Shown one piece after another: positions 1-8,838 of a stretch of 28,216 bases of DNA. The stretch comes from Geothermobacter sp964501815. Its GTDB lineage: Bacteria > Desulfobacterota > Desulfuromonadia > Desulfuromonadales > Geothermobacteraceae. Made by a program: the position numbers and the translations under genes. The DNA lies in the NCBI GenBank assembly GCA_964501815.1, contig CAZCUR010000031.1:1-28216 (forward strand), given 5' to 3'. Positions within the stretch are counted from its first letter, which is position 1. Every line of letters begins with the position of its first letter. The notes below the pieces were generated by a model. It was not told the DNA's origin. It saw nothing but the letters and a program-made list of their open reading frames with translations, and did not search any database.

Positions 1-27
1 GCGCTGGCGGAGAAGTTGGAAGGTTAA
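1..27 (+). CDS. possible 3' tail of an upstream gene
   Basis: Frame 1 is open from the first base and ends in TAA at 25-27, giving a tail reading ALAEKLEG. It could be the C-terminus of a gene upstream of the 3-hydroxybutyryl-CoA dehydrogenase. Eight codons are too few to identify it, and the reading frame could be chance. Confidence 0.25.
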   Translation, partial: ALAEKLEG

Positions 28-80
28 AGGAGAAAGGCCAGAGGCCAGGGGCCAGAGGCGAAAGGCCAGAGGCAAGGGAA
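28..80 (+). repeat. AGGCCAGAGG-type simple repeat
   Basis: The stretch is built from variants of GGCCAGAGG repeated about five times in tandem with short interruptions (AAAGGCCAGAGGC and similar). A related purine-rich unit (GGCCAAAGG) forms one arm of the hairpin at 15848-15919, so this looks like one member of a locally recurring intergenic repeat family. Confidence 0.6.
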
Positions 81-149
81 GGTCGGGATGGGGGTGATGG
101 CTGGGGCCTCCCCCTCCCCTCAATCCCCTCCCACAAGGGGGAGGGGAGG
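75..149 (+). repeat. C/G-rich palindromic element, copy 1
   Basis: A G-rich left half (GGGATGGGGGTGATGG) is followed by a C-rich core (CCCCTCCCCTCAATCCCCTC) and a short G-rich return arm (GGGGGAGGGGAGG). The core also occurs at 2868, 8714 and 22050. CCCCTCCC and GGGGAGGGG can pair to form a hairpin. No protein-coding content. Confidence 0.75.
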
Positions 150-152
150 AAT

Positions 153-182
153 TCTCTGTGTCCTCGGTGTCTCTGTGGTGAA
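153..182 (+). repeat. CTCTGTG-type intercistronic arm upstream of hbd
   Basis: Pyrimidine-rich arm of the CTCTGTGTCC...CTCTGTGGTGAA type, ending 12 nt before the ribosome binding site of the 3-hydroxybutyryl-CoA dehydrogenase gene. The same arm occupies the same place before the genes at 4306, 14172 (minus) and 26054. Its purine-rich partner is not seen in this truncated upstream spacer. Confidence 0.7.
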
Positions 183-206
183 CAACTTTGACTGAAGGAG
201 GTATCG

Positions 207-1061
207 ATGGCGATTGAACGGATCATGGTGGTTGGCGCGGGACAGATGGGCGGGGGGATTGCCCAGGTGGCCGCGGAGAGCGGCTTTGAGGTGGTGCTTA
301 ACGATATCAGCGCAGAGCTGATCGACAAGCGCATCGATTTCATTCGCTCCCTGCTCGACAAGAACATCGCCAAGGGGCGTATCAGCGAGGACGACAAGGT
401 GGCGACCCTGTCACGTCTGATCCCTTCCACCGATCTGGCCGATGCCTCCGGAGTCGATTTCGTCGTCGAGGCGGCCACGGAAAACATGGCCATCAAGGAA
501 AAGATCTTCCGCACTCTGGATGAGGTGGCCCGCCCCGACGTCATCCTCGCCAGCAACACCTCCAGCCTGCCGATTACCGAGATTGCCGCGGTGACGCAGC
601 GCCCCGAGCTGGTGATCGGCATGCATTTCATGAATCCGGTACCGGTGATGAAACTGGTCGAGGTGATTCGCGGTATCGCCACCTCGGACGCCACCTACGC
701 CACGGTGAAGGAACTGGCCGAGACCATGGGCAAGGTGCCGGTCGAGGTCAATGACTACCCCGGTTTCATCTCCAACCGGGTGCTGATGCCGATGATCAAC
801 GAGGCGATCTATTGCGTCTACGAGGGGGTTGCATCTCCGGAGGCGATTGATACGGTGATGAAGCTGGGCATGAATCATCCCATGGGACCGCTGACCCTGG
901 CCGATTTCATCGGTCTCGACACCTGCCTGGCGATCATGGAGGTTCTCTACGAAGGCTTTGCCGACAGCAAGTACCGTCCCTGTCCGCTGCTGCGCAAGAT
1001 GGTCAAGGCAGGCTGGCTGGGCAAGAAGAGTGGCAAGGGCTTTTTCGACTACAGCACCTGA
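207..1061 (+). CDS. hbd: 3-hydroxybutyryl-CoA dehydrogenase
   Basis: Cytoplasmic NAD-dependent oxidation of (S)-3-hydroxyacyl-CoA to 3-oxoacyl-CoA, the third step of beta-oxidation. The 284-residue length is normal for single-function Hbd. The N-terminal Rossmann fold shows VVGAGQMGGGIAQ (residues 8-20) and ends its second strand in an Asp (LND, residue 33). The catalytic His140 lies in GMHFMNPVPVMKLVEVI, and the C-terminal dimerisation domain has the usual NHPMGPLTLADFIGLD. The start is fixed by a strong Shine-Dalgarno AAGGAGGT at 195-202. It heads a same-strand run with a Usp gene 15 bp downstream, then an enoyl-CoA hydratase and acyl-CoA dehydrogenases, which together make a short-chain beta-oxidation (butyrate-type) set. 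Family assignment is firm; chain-length preference is inferred from context. Confidence 0.95.
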   Translation: MAIERIMVVGAGQMGGGIAQVAAESGFEVVLNDISAELIDKRIDFIRSLLDKNIAKGRISEDDKVATLSRLIPSTDLADASGVDFVVEAATENMAIKEKIFRTLDEVARPDVILASNTSSLPITEIAAVTQRPELVIGMHFMNPVPVMKLVEVIRGIATSDATYATVKELAETMGKVPVEVNDYPGFISNRVLMPMINEAIYCVYEGVASPEAIDTVMKLGMNHPMGPLTLADFIGLDTCLAIMEVLYEGFADSKYRPCPLLRKMVKAGWLGKKSGKGFFDYST

Positions 1062-1076
1062 TGCCGGGAGGCCGTC

Positions 1077-1871
1077 ATGAACTATCGCAATCTGCTGGTG
1101 CATCTTGATCAGAGCGAACGGAGCGAGGACCGGTTTGAACTGGCTCTGGACCTGGCCGGCCGTTTCGGCGCCCGCCTGAGTCTCTACTACGGCACTCCCT
1201 TTCCCTTTGTCGGCCAGGAATCGGAGCGGCGGTTACGGGAGGAGACCCTGAACCGGTGCCGAAAGCGGGCCGATGAAGTGGGGGTCGAACTGGAATGGCG
1301 TGACGATGCCGAGCCGCTGGTGCACCAGCCGTTGCTGGCCAGGCTCAATTACCAGGCCTTTTTCGCCGACCTGACCATCGTCGGTCAGCCCGCGCCGGGT
1401 AACGGCGGTGAGTCGGCCACTCCGAAGGATCTGCCCGAACGGCTGATTTTGACCGCCGGCCGCCCGGTTCTGACCATTCCCTATGCCGGAGAATTCGAGC
1501 GGGTCGGCAGCCGGGTGATGGTCGCCTGGCGTTCCGGACGCGCCTCCTCCCGGGCCCTGCTCGATGCCCTGCCGCTGCTGGTCGGCGCCGAGTCGGTGCA
1601 TCTGCTCAGCTTCGTCACCAGTCGGGGCGAGCTGCCGCTGGCGGGCGAAGCGATGAAGCGACTCAAAACCTATCTGTCGGCGCACGGTATCGAGGCCGAA
1701 TCGGAGGTGCGCATGATTGCCAACATCGGTTTCGGCGATGCCCTGCTCAACCGGGTGACCGACGAGGCGGTCGATTTGCTGGTGGCGGGGGGGCCGCTAC
1801 CCACGGCGCCGGGGCCGATGGCGACCAAGGTGTTGAGAGAGATGACCGTCCCGGTGCTGATGTCCAGTTGA
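1077..1871 (+). CDS. tandem-domain universal stress protein
   Basis: A 264-residue protein with two Usp (alpha/beta Rossmann-like) domains. The first is about residues 1-137 (starts NYRNLLVHLDQSERSEDRFELAL, ends GRPVLTIPY). The second is about 145-264 (SRVMVAWRSGRASSRALLDALP, ends MTVPVLM). Neither half has a clear GxxGx9G(S/T) ATP-binding loop, so ATP binding is doubtful. The start is supported by GGGAGG at 1066-1071, 5 nt before ATG, and the gene follows hbd by 15 bp, so it is co-transcribed with beta-oxidation genes. Role is probably in stress or energy-status response; nothing in the sequence defines a partner. Confidence 0.85.
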   Translation: MNYRNLLVHLDQSERSEDRFELALDLAGRFGARLSLYYGTPFPFVGQESERRLREETLNRCRKRADEVGVELEWRDDAEPLVHQPLLARLNYQAFFADLTIVGQPAPGNGGESATPKDLPERLILTAGRPVLTIPYAGEFERVGSRVMVAWRSGRASSRALLDALPLLVGAESVHLLSFVTSRGELPLAGEAMKRLKTYLSAHGIEAESEVRMIANIGFGDALLNRVTDEAVDLLVAGGPLPTAPGPMATKVLREMTVPVLMSS

Positions 1872-1874
1872 TGG

Positions 1875-1909
1875 CAGGAGACAGAATTCAGGAGACAGGA
1901 GACAGAATC
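1875..1909 (+). repeat. CAGGAGACAGAATT tandem repeat carrying the RBS of the enoyl-CoA hydratase
   Basis: Units are CAGGAGACAGAATT (1875-1888), a short CAGGAGA (1889-1895) and CAGGAGACAGAATC (1896-1909). The whole spacer between the Usp stop (1869-1871) and the next ATG (1911) is made of this repeat. Each unit contains AGGAG, and the last one (1897-1901) sits 9 nt before the start codon, so the repeat supplies the ribosome binding site. Confidence 0.75.
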
Positions 1910-1910
1910 G

Positions 1911-2693
1911 ATGACTTTTGAAAACCTGCTTTACGAAGTTGCTGACGGTGTTGCCACGGTTACGATCAACCGGCCCAAGGCACTCAACGCCTTGAACGAG
2001 GCGACCCTGAAGGAACTGCTCTGCTGTTTTGCCGGCATTGCCGAAGATGAGGCGGTCAAGGTGGTGATCCTGACCGGAGCCGGGGACAAGGCCTTTGTCG
2101 CCGGTGCCGACATCGCCGCCATGCAGCCGCTCGATGCCACGGCGGCGCGCAGCTTCGCCCTGCTCGGGCACCGGCTCGGCCGGGCGATCGAGAGTCTGCC
2201 CAAGCCGGTCATCGCCGCGGTCAACGGCTACGCCCTGGGCGGCGGCTGCGAGCTGGCCCTGTGCTGCGATATCCGCCTGGCGAGCGAAAACGCCCGCTTC
2301 GGTCAGCCGGAGGTCAACCTGGGCGTCATTCCCGGGTTCGGCGGCACCCAGCGCCTGGCCAGGCTGGTGGGCAAGGGGCTGGCGAGCGAGCTGATCTTCA
2401 CCGGCGACATGATCGACGCCGTCGAGGCGCACCGCATCGGTTTGGCCAACAAGGTTCTGCCGGCGGACGAACTGCTGCCGGCGGCGCGCAAGATGGCGGC
2501 AAAGATCATCACCAAGGGGCAGCTGGCGGTCGGATACGCCAAGGAGGCCCTGCGCGACGGACTGGAAATGGATCTCGACCGCGCCTGCGCCCTGGAGGCC
2601 GACCTGTTCGGCCTCTGCTTCGCCACCGAGGACCAGAAGGAAGGGATGCAGGCGTTTCTGGAGAAGCGCCCGGCGAAGTTCACCGGCAAGTAG
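1911..2693 (+). CDS. enoyl-CoA hydratase (crotonase family)
   Basis: Hydrates trans-2-enoyl-CoA (crotonyl-CoA) to 3-hydroxyacyl-CoA in the cytoplasm, feeding the Hbd encoded upstream. The 260-residue length is typical. The oxyanion-hole regions GAGDKAFVAGADIAAM (56-71) and NGYALGGGCELALCCDIRLAS (105-125) are intact, and both catalytic glutamates are present: Glu114 in GGGCE and Glu134 in QPEVNLGVIPGFGGTQRL. This separates it from the hydratase at 8839, which lacks the first Glu. The start lies 9 nt after an AGGAG within the upstream repeat. It belongs to the hbd-usp-ech-acd-acd run. Substrate range beyond crotonyl-CoA cannot be judged. Confidence 0.93.
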   Translation: MTFENLLYEVADGVATVTINRPKALNALNEATLKELLCCFAGIAEDEAVKVVILTGAGDKAFVAGADIAAMQPLDATAARSFALLGHRLGRAIESLPKPVIAAVNGYALGGGCELALCCDIRLASENARFGQPEVNLGVIPGFGGTQRLARLVGKGLASELIFTGDMIDAVEAHRIGLANKVLPADELLPAARKMAAKIITKGQLAVGYAKEALRDGLEMDLDRACALEADLFGLCFATEDQKEGMQAFLEKRPAKFTGK

Positions 2694-2996
2694 GCAAAAG
2701 CCGCCACGAAGGCTCTAAGGGCACGAAGAAAAACTGAAATCAATCAGGCCGCCAAGACGCCAGGGCGCCAGGAGGACATGCTTTTGGTAGACGGGCAACG
2801 GCAGATCCAGAAGGTGCAGATGCAAGGATTGCGAAGTTCTGGACGATGAGGCAGGCCGGGAAAACTCCTTCCCCCTCCCCTCAATCCCCTCCCTCCAGGG
2901 GAGGGGAGGATATAAAATTTCCGGTTTTTCTTCGTGATCTTCGTGGCTTAAGTGAGCCAGGCGATCGGGTGGTGAATATCTGAAAGGATTGCCCTT
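2694..2996 (+). repeat. 303-bp intercistronic spacer: inverted CACGAAG arms plus C-rich element copy 2
   Basis: No gene is seen. Just after the hydratase stop is a purine-rich arm (2700-2734, CCGCCACGAAGG...GGGCACGAAGAAAAAC). Just before the next gene is its complement (2923-2950, GGTTTTTCTTCGTG...CTTCGTGGCTTA). Between them lie a GCCGCCAAGACGCCAGGGCG stretch (about 2748) and the C-rich palindromic element copy 2 (2868-2909). In RNA the two arms could pair across the spacer. Confidence 0.7.
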
Positions 2997-4157
2997 GTGA
3001 ATCTCGACCTGACCGAAGAACAAAAGCTGATTCAGCAGACGGCGCGCGAATTCGCCGAGGCCGAGCTGGCGCCGGTGGCGGCGGAACTCGACCGGGGCGG
3101 TGCCCAGGAGGTCTTCTTCGCCAACCTGCGCAAGCTGGCCGAGCTCGGTTTCATGGGGCTGAACGTGCGCGAGGAATACGGCGGCGCCGAGGCCGGGGTC
3201 ATCGCTTTTTCCGTGGCGTTGACCGAGATCGCTCGCGCCTGTGCCTCGACCGCGGTGACCGTGTCGGTCAACAACATGGTCTGTGAGGTGATTCAGGCGG
3301 TCGGCTCCGAGGAGCAGAAAAGGGCCTACATCCCGCGCATCTGCTCGGGGGAGTTTCCTGCCGGCGCCTTTGCCCTGACCGAAGCCGGGGCCGGTTCGGA
3401 CCCGGCGAGCATGACCACCACGGCGGTGCGCGACGGCGAGGACTGGGTGCTCAACGGCAGCAAGGTTTTCATCACCAGCGCGCCCTACGCCGGGGTCTTC
3501 GTTGTCTGGGCGGTGACCGACAAAACGGCGCCCAAGGGCAAGGGCATCAGCTGTTTTCTGGTCGAGGCGGGGACTCCGGGTCTGCAGATCGGCAAAAAAG
3601 AAGAGAAGATGGGGCAGACCGCTTCGGCCACCAACGAAGTGACCTTCAGCGACTGCCGGGTGACAGGCGACGCCCTGATGGGCGAGATCAACCGCGGTTT
3701 CCCGGTGGCGGTCGGGGAACTGGCCGGCGGGCGCATCGGTATCGGGTCGCTGGCCCTCGGCATCGGTCAGGCCGCCATGGACGCGGCCACGCGCCATGCC
3801 CTGGAGCGGCGTCAGTTCGGTCATCCGCTGGCCGATTTTCAGGGCATCCAGTGGAAGATCGCCGACTGCTGGACCGATCTGGAAGCAGCGCGGCTGCTGT
3901 TGATGAACGCCGCGTTCCAGAAGGAAAAAGGGCGCAGTTTTGCCCGTGCCGCCTCCATGGCCAAGCTGTTCGCTACCGAGGCGGCCAACCGTGCCTGCTA
4001 TGAGGCGCTGCAGATCTTCGGCGGTTACGGCTACACCCGTGAGTTCCCGCTGGAACGCTACGCCCGCGACGCGCGCATCACCACCATCTACGAAGGGACG
4101 AGCGAGATTCAGCGACTGATTATCGCCAGAGATATTTTGCGCAGTTTTGCATCCTGA
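2997..4157 (+). CDS. acyl-CoA dehydrogenase (short-chain type)
   Basis: FAD-dependent alpha,beta-dehydrogenation of an acyl-CoA, passing electrons to ETF (not encoded here). The 386 residues form the usual N-helical, beta and C-helical domains. Visible signatures are FALTEAGAGSDPASM (about 125-139), ERRQFGHPLADFQGIQWKIAD in the C-terminal domain, and the catalytic base Glu366 in IYEGTSEIQRLIIAR. The Glu in YEGT is the position used by short/medium-chain and butyryl-CoA dehydrogenases, unlike the IVD at 5654. The start codon is GTG, supported by AAAGGA at 2983-2988. Whether it prefers butyryl-, isobutyryl- or 2-methylbutyryl-CoA cannot be decided by eye; it is paralogous to its neighbour at 4306. 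Confidence 0.92.
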   Translation: MNLDLTEEQKLIQQTAREFAEAELAPVAAELDRGGAQEVFFANLRKLAELGFMGLNVREEYGGAEAGVIAFSVALTEIARACASTAVTVSVNNMVCEVIQAVGSEEQKRAYIPRICSGEFPAGAFALTEAGAGSDPASMTTTAVRDGEDWVLNGSKVFITSAPYAGVFVVWAVTDKTAPKGKGISCFLVEAGTPGLQIGKKEEKMGQTASATNEVTFSDCRVTGDALMGEINRGFPVAVGELAGGRIGIGSLALGIGQAAMDAATRHALERRQFGHPLADFQGIQWKIADCWTDLEAARLLLMNAAFQKEKGRSFARAASMAKLFATEAANRACYEALQIFGGYGYTREFPLERYARDARITTIYEGTSEIQRLIIARDILRSFAS

Positions 4158-4305
4158 GTGATGTCACCACAGAGGCACTGAGAACACAGAGTTCATGATG
4201 GGTGATTGTGTAAAGGGTGCCACCGATTGAACCGTTTCTTCTCTGTGCCTCTGTGGTGATCTGTTAGAGCATAAGGTAACCAACAACAGGAGGAGGATTT
4301 ATCCA
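4158..4305 (+). repeat. intercistronic inverted pair of CACAGAGG/CTCTGTG arms
   Basis: The purine-rich arm 4164-4191 (TCACCACAGAGGCACTGAG...) follows the upstream stop by 6 nt. The complementary pyrimidine-rich arm 4237-4260 (TTCTCTGTGCCTCTGTGGTGAT) lies about 27 nt before the RBS of the next gene. A 45-nt unique segment is enclosed. RNA pairing would place the stop and next start close together. Confidence 0.7.
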
Positions 4306-5451
4306 ATGACGTTTGAACTGACCGAAGAACAGAGTCTGATCCGCCAGACGGTGCGGGAATTCGCCGAGAAGGAGATCGCGCCGGGGGTCGAGGAGCGCGA
4401 CGAGGCCGAACGGTTCGACCGCGCGCTGATGTACGACCGCCTGGGAGAGCTCGGGCTGACCGGCATCGTCTTTCCCGAGGAATACGGCGGCGCCGGTGCC
4501 GACTACATCAGCTACGCCATCGCCGTCGAGGAACTGTCCCGGGTTTGCGCTTCCACCGGCGTCACCCTGTCGGCGCATCTGTCCCTGGGCGCCAACCCGA
4601 TCTACCTGTTTGGCACCGAGGAGCAGAAGCAGACGTTTCTGACCCCGCTGGCGACCGGCGAGAAGCTGGGAGCCTTCGCCCTGACCGAGCCCGAGGCCGG
4701 TTCCGATGCCGGCGGCACCCGTACCACGGCGGTCCGGGACGGTGACGAGTGGGTCCTCAACGGCACCAAGATCTTCTGCACCAACGGCGGTGAAGCCGAG
4801 ACCTATATCGTCTTTGCCCGCACCGACAAGGAAGCGCAAAAGCATCACGGCATCAGCGCCTTCATCGTCGAGAAGGACACGCCGGGTTTCACCTTCGGCA
4901 AGAAGGAGAAGAAAATGGGCATCCGCTCCTCGCCGACCCGGGAGCTGGTCTTTGACAACTGCCGTATCCCCGCCGCCAACCTGCTCGGCGAGGAAGGGCA
5001 GGGGTTCAAGATCGCCATGAAGACCCTTGACGGCGGCCGCATCGGCATCGCCGCCCAGGCTCTCGGTATCGCCCAGGGCGCCTTCGAAGCGGCCTTGAAC
5101 TGGGCCAAGGAACGCAAACAGTTCAACCAGCCGATTTCCACCTTCCAGGCCATTCAGTTCAAGCTGGCCGACATGGCCACCGAGATCGATGCCGCTCGGC
5201 TTCTGGTCTACAAGGCGGCCTGGAAGGCGAGCGCCGGTCAGCCTTACGGCAAGGATTCGGCCATGGCCAAGATGTATGCCTCCGATGTGGCCATGAAGGT
5301 GACCACCGAGGCGGTACAGATCTTCGGCGGCTACGGCTTCACCCGCGAGTTCCCGGCCGAGCGCATGATGCGTGACGCCAAGATCACCCAGATTTACGAG
5401 GGGACCAACGAGGTGCAGCGCATCGTCATCAGCGCCGCCCTGGTGCGCTGA
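4306..5451 (+). CDS. acyl-CoA dehydrogenase (butyryl-CoA dehydrogenase type)
   Basis: Second ETF-linked acyl-CoA dehydrogenase, 381 residues. It has the FAD/substrate motif FALTEPEAGSDAGG (about 125-138), KERKQFNQPISTFQAIQFKLADMATEIDAARLL in the C-terminal domain, and the catalytic Glu365 in QIYEGTNEVQRIVIS, closely resembling butyryl/short-chain acyl-CoA dehydrogenases of anaerobes. The start is firm: AGGAGGAGG at 4288-4296 precedes ATG by 9 nt. Together with hbd and the hydratase it completes a butyrate-type beta-oxidation spiral apart from thiolase, which is encoded at 23727 on the other strand. It ends the first transcription block, since a hairpin and a sigma-54 promoter follow. Confidence 0.93.
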   Translation: MTFELTEEQSLIRQTVREFAEKEIAPGVEERDEAERFDRALMYDRLGELGLTGIVFPEEYGGAGADYISYAIAVEELSRVCASTGVTLSAHLSLGANPIYLFGTEEQKQTFLTPLATGEKLGAFALTEPEAGSDAGGTRTTAVRDGDEWVLNGTKIFCTNGGEAETYIVFARTDKEAQKHHGISAFIVEKDTPGFTFGKKEKKMGIRSSPTRELVFDNCRIPAANLLGEEGQGFKIAMKTLDGGRIGIAAQALGIAQGAFEAALNWAKERKQFNQPISTFQAIQFKLADMATEIDAARLLVYKAAWKASAGQPYGKDSAMAKMYASDVAMKVTTEAVQIFGGYGFTREFPAERMMRDAKITQIYEGTNEVQRIVISAALVR

Positions 5452-5456
5452 GAGCC

Positions 5457-5489
5457 ACGGATGGAGACAGGAGGGCCGTCTCCATCCGT
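5457..5489 (+). other. perfect 12-bp stem-loop after the beta-oxidation block
   Basis: ACGGATGGAGAC (5457-5468), a 9-nt loop, and GTCTCCATCCGT (5478-5489) pair without mismatch, starting 6 nt after the acyl-CoA dehydrogenase stop. There is no following T-run, so it is not a standard intrinsic terminator. Two smaller GC stem-loops follow at 5499-5512 and 5515-5532. It could be a 3'-end stabiliser or processing site, a Rho-assisted terminator, or an activator-binding palindrome about 150 bp upstream of the sigma-54 promoter at 5600. Confidence 0.6.
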
Positions 5490-5599
5490 TGACAGTCTCC
5501 GGGCCGTCCCGGCTCCCCGGTGGATGCCGGGGCGGCCAACCGATTGAAATGACATTGTTTGCGCGGGTTCAGGGAGGACAACAACCGGGTCTGCTCCGC

Positions 5600-5615
5600 T
5601 GGCATCCCCTTTGCT
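5600..5615 (+). promoter_or_regulatory. sigma-54 (-24/-12) promoter of the liu operon
   Basis: TGGCATCCCCTTTGCT has GG at 5601-5602, exactly 10 nt, then GC at 5613-5614, matching the TGGCAC-N5-TTGCW consensus except at two less constrained positions (TGGCA and TTGC blocks are perfect). The predicted start of transcription near 5625 leaves a leader of about 30 nt with AAAGGAG (5641-5647) before the IVD start at 5654. Confidence 0.7.
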
Positions 5616-5653
5616 CTACCAACGGGCAGGCTTGAGACGCAAAGGAGCACACT

Positions 5654-6827
5654 ATGGCCACCATCAACCTTCCCGGACTCGGATTCGATCTCGACGAGAC
5701 GGCCGTCCTGCTGCGGGACACGGTCAGGGATTTTGCCGCCGCCGAAATCGCCCCGCGGGCCGCCGATATTGACCGCGAAAACCAGTTCCCCGCCGACCTC
5801 TGGCGCAAGATGGGCGATCTCGGGCTGCTCGGTATTACCGTGAGCGAGGAGTACGGCGGTGCGGGCATGAGCTATCTTCACCATGTCCTCGCCATGGAGG
5901 AACTCAGCCGGGCCTCGGCATCGGTGGCGCTCTCCTACGGTGCCCACTCCAACCTCTGCGTCAACCAGATTTTTCGAAACGGCAACGAAGAGCAGAAACG
6001 CAAGTATCTGCCGAAACTGATCAGCGGCGAGCATGTCGGTGCTTTGGCAATGAGCGAGCCGGGCGCCGGCTCCGATGTGGTCAGCATGCGCCTGCGCGCC
6101 GACCGCGAGGCCGGCGGCTATGTGCTGAACGGCAACAAGATGTGGATCACCAACGGACCCGACGCCGATGTGCTGGTGGTCTACGCCAAGACCGACCCCG
6201 AGGCCGGTCCGCGCGGTATTACCGCCTTTCTCATCGAGAAGGGATTTGCCGGCTTTTCCACCGCCCAAAAGCTCGACAAGCTGGGCATGCGCGGCTCGAA
6301 CACCTGCGAGCTGGTTTTCGAAGACTGTTTCGTACCCGAAGAGAACGTGCTCGGCGAGGTCAACGGCGGTGTCAAGGTGCTGATGAGCGGCCTCGACTAT
6401 GAGCGTATCGTTCTCGCCGGCGGGCCGCTGGGCATCATGGCCGCCTGTCTCGACGTGGTGCTCCCCTACGTGCACGAGCGCAAGCAGTTCGGTCGCGCCA
6501 TCGGCGAGTTTCAGCTTATCCAGGCCAAGCTGGCCGACATGTACACCAATTTCAACGCCAGCCGCGCCTACGTTTATGCTGTGGCCAAAGAGGCTGCGGT
6601 GCGCCAGGGGCGCTCGCTGCGCAAGGACGCCGCCGGGGTCATCCTCTATGCCGCCGAGCGCGCCACCTGGATGGCCCTGGAGGCGATTCAGTGTCTGGGC
6701 GGCAACGGCTACATCAACGAATTCCCGACCGGCCGACTGCTGCGCGACGCCAAGCTGTACGAGATCGGCGCCGGCACCCAGGAGATCCGGCGCATGCTCA
6801 TCGGCCGGGAGCTGTTCGAACAGACGG
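5654..6827 (+). CDS. liuA: isovaleryl-CoA dehydrogenase, 3' end in assembly gap
   Basis: Oxidises isovaleryl-CoA to 3-methylcrotonyl-CoA, electrons going to ETF; first committed enzyme of leucine/isovalerate breakdown. 391 residues are visible before the N gap; family members are about 390 long, so only a few residues and the stop are hidden. Two details distinguish it from ordinary acyl-CoA dehydrogenases: the catalytic Glu is in helix G (Glu250 in SGLDYERIVLAGGPLG), and the usual YEGT base is replaced by Gly in YEIGAGTQEIRR. Both are diagnostic of IVD. The start has AAAGGAG at 5641-5647. It is first in ivd-mccB-liuC-mccA-liuE, directly behind the sigma-54 promoter. Confidence 0.95.
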
Positions 6828-6927
6828 NNNNNNNNNNNNNNNNNNNNNNNNNNNNNNNNNNNNNNNNNNNNNNNNNNNNNNNNNNNNNNNNNNNNNNNNN
6901 NNNNNNNNNNNNNNNNNNNNNNNNNNN
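6828..6927. other. 100-N assembly gap between ivd and mccB
   Basis: Exactly 100 Ns, the usual fixed-size placeholder for a scaffold join. Unlike the two other gaps, the flanks show no shared terminal sequence, so real bases are probably missing: the stop of ivd and the ribosome binding site of mccB. Its right border falls exactly on the mccB ATG. Confidence 0.95.
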
Positions 6928-8535
<1,608 letters not shown>

Positions 8536-8635
8536 NNNNNNNNNNNNNNNNNNNNNNNNNNNNNNNNNNNNNNNNNNNNNNNNNNNNNNNNNNNNNNNNN
8601 NNNNNNNNNNNNNNNNNNNNNNNNNNNNNNNNNNN
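8536..8635. other. 100-N gap that is probably an unmerged contig overlap
   Basis: The 55 bases before the gap (8481-8535) are identical to the 55 bases after it (8636-8690), both ending in the mccB stop TGA. Contigs from a k=55 de Bruijn assembly share exactly such ends, so nothing is likely to be missing and 155 bases of the scaffold here are surplus. Confidence 0.9.
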
Positions 8636-8690
8636 GGCGGCGCTGAACGCGCCGGTGAACAAGACGCAGTTCGGAGTGTTCAGGATGTGA
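8636..8690 (+). repeat. duplicated 55 bp of the mccB 3' end (assembly artefact)
   Basis: Exact copy of 8481-8535, encoding the last MccB residues through FGVFRM and the stop. It should be read as the same physical DNA and not as a second gene fragment. Confidence 0.9.
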
Positions 8691-8713
8691 CAACGAAAGG
8701 CGAAAAGAAGCGT

Positions 8714-8802
8714 TCCTTCCCCCTTGAGGGGGGAAGGTCAGGATGGGGGTGAGGTTGGGACGTCCCCCTCCCCTCAATCCCCTCCCTCCAGGGGAGGGGA
8801 GG
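8714..8802 (+). repeat. C/G-rich palindromic element, copy 3
   Basis: The fullest form of the element: CCTTCCCCCTTGAGGGGGGA hairpin, then AAGGTCAGGATGGGGGTGAG, then CCCCCTCCCCTCAATCCCCT and the return arm CCAGGGGAGGGGAGG. Near-identical to 22050-22140 and partly to 75-149 and 2868-2909. Frames through it can be open and give a false N-terminal extension of the downstream hydratase with the peptide NPLPPGEG. Confidence 0.8.
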
Positions 8803-8838
8803 CGTTCTCTCCGCCGCTTTGTTCGAGGGGAAATCGCG

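Noticed and set aside
75..149. C-rich repeats as part of a CRISPR array or G-quadruplex-only feature
   Set aside because: Copies are kilobases apart with no regular spacers and no cas genes; the palindromic structure explains the sequence better.
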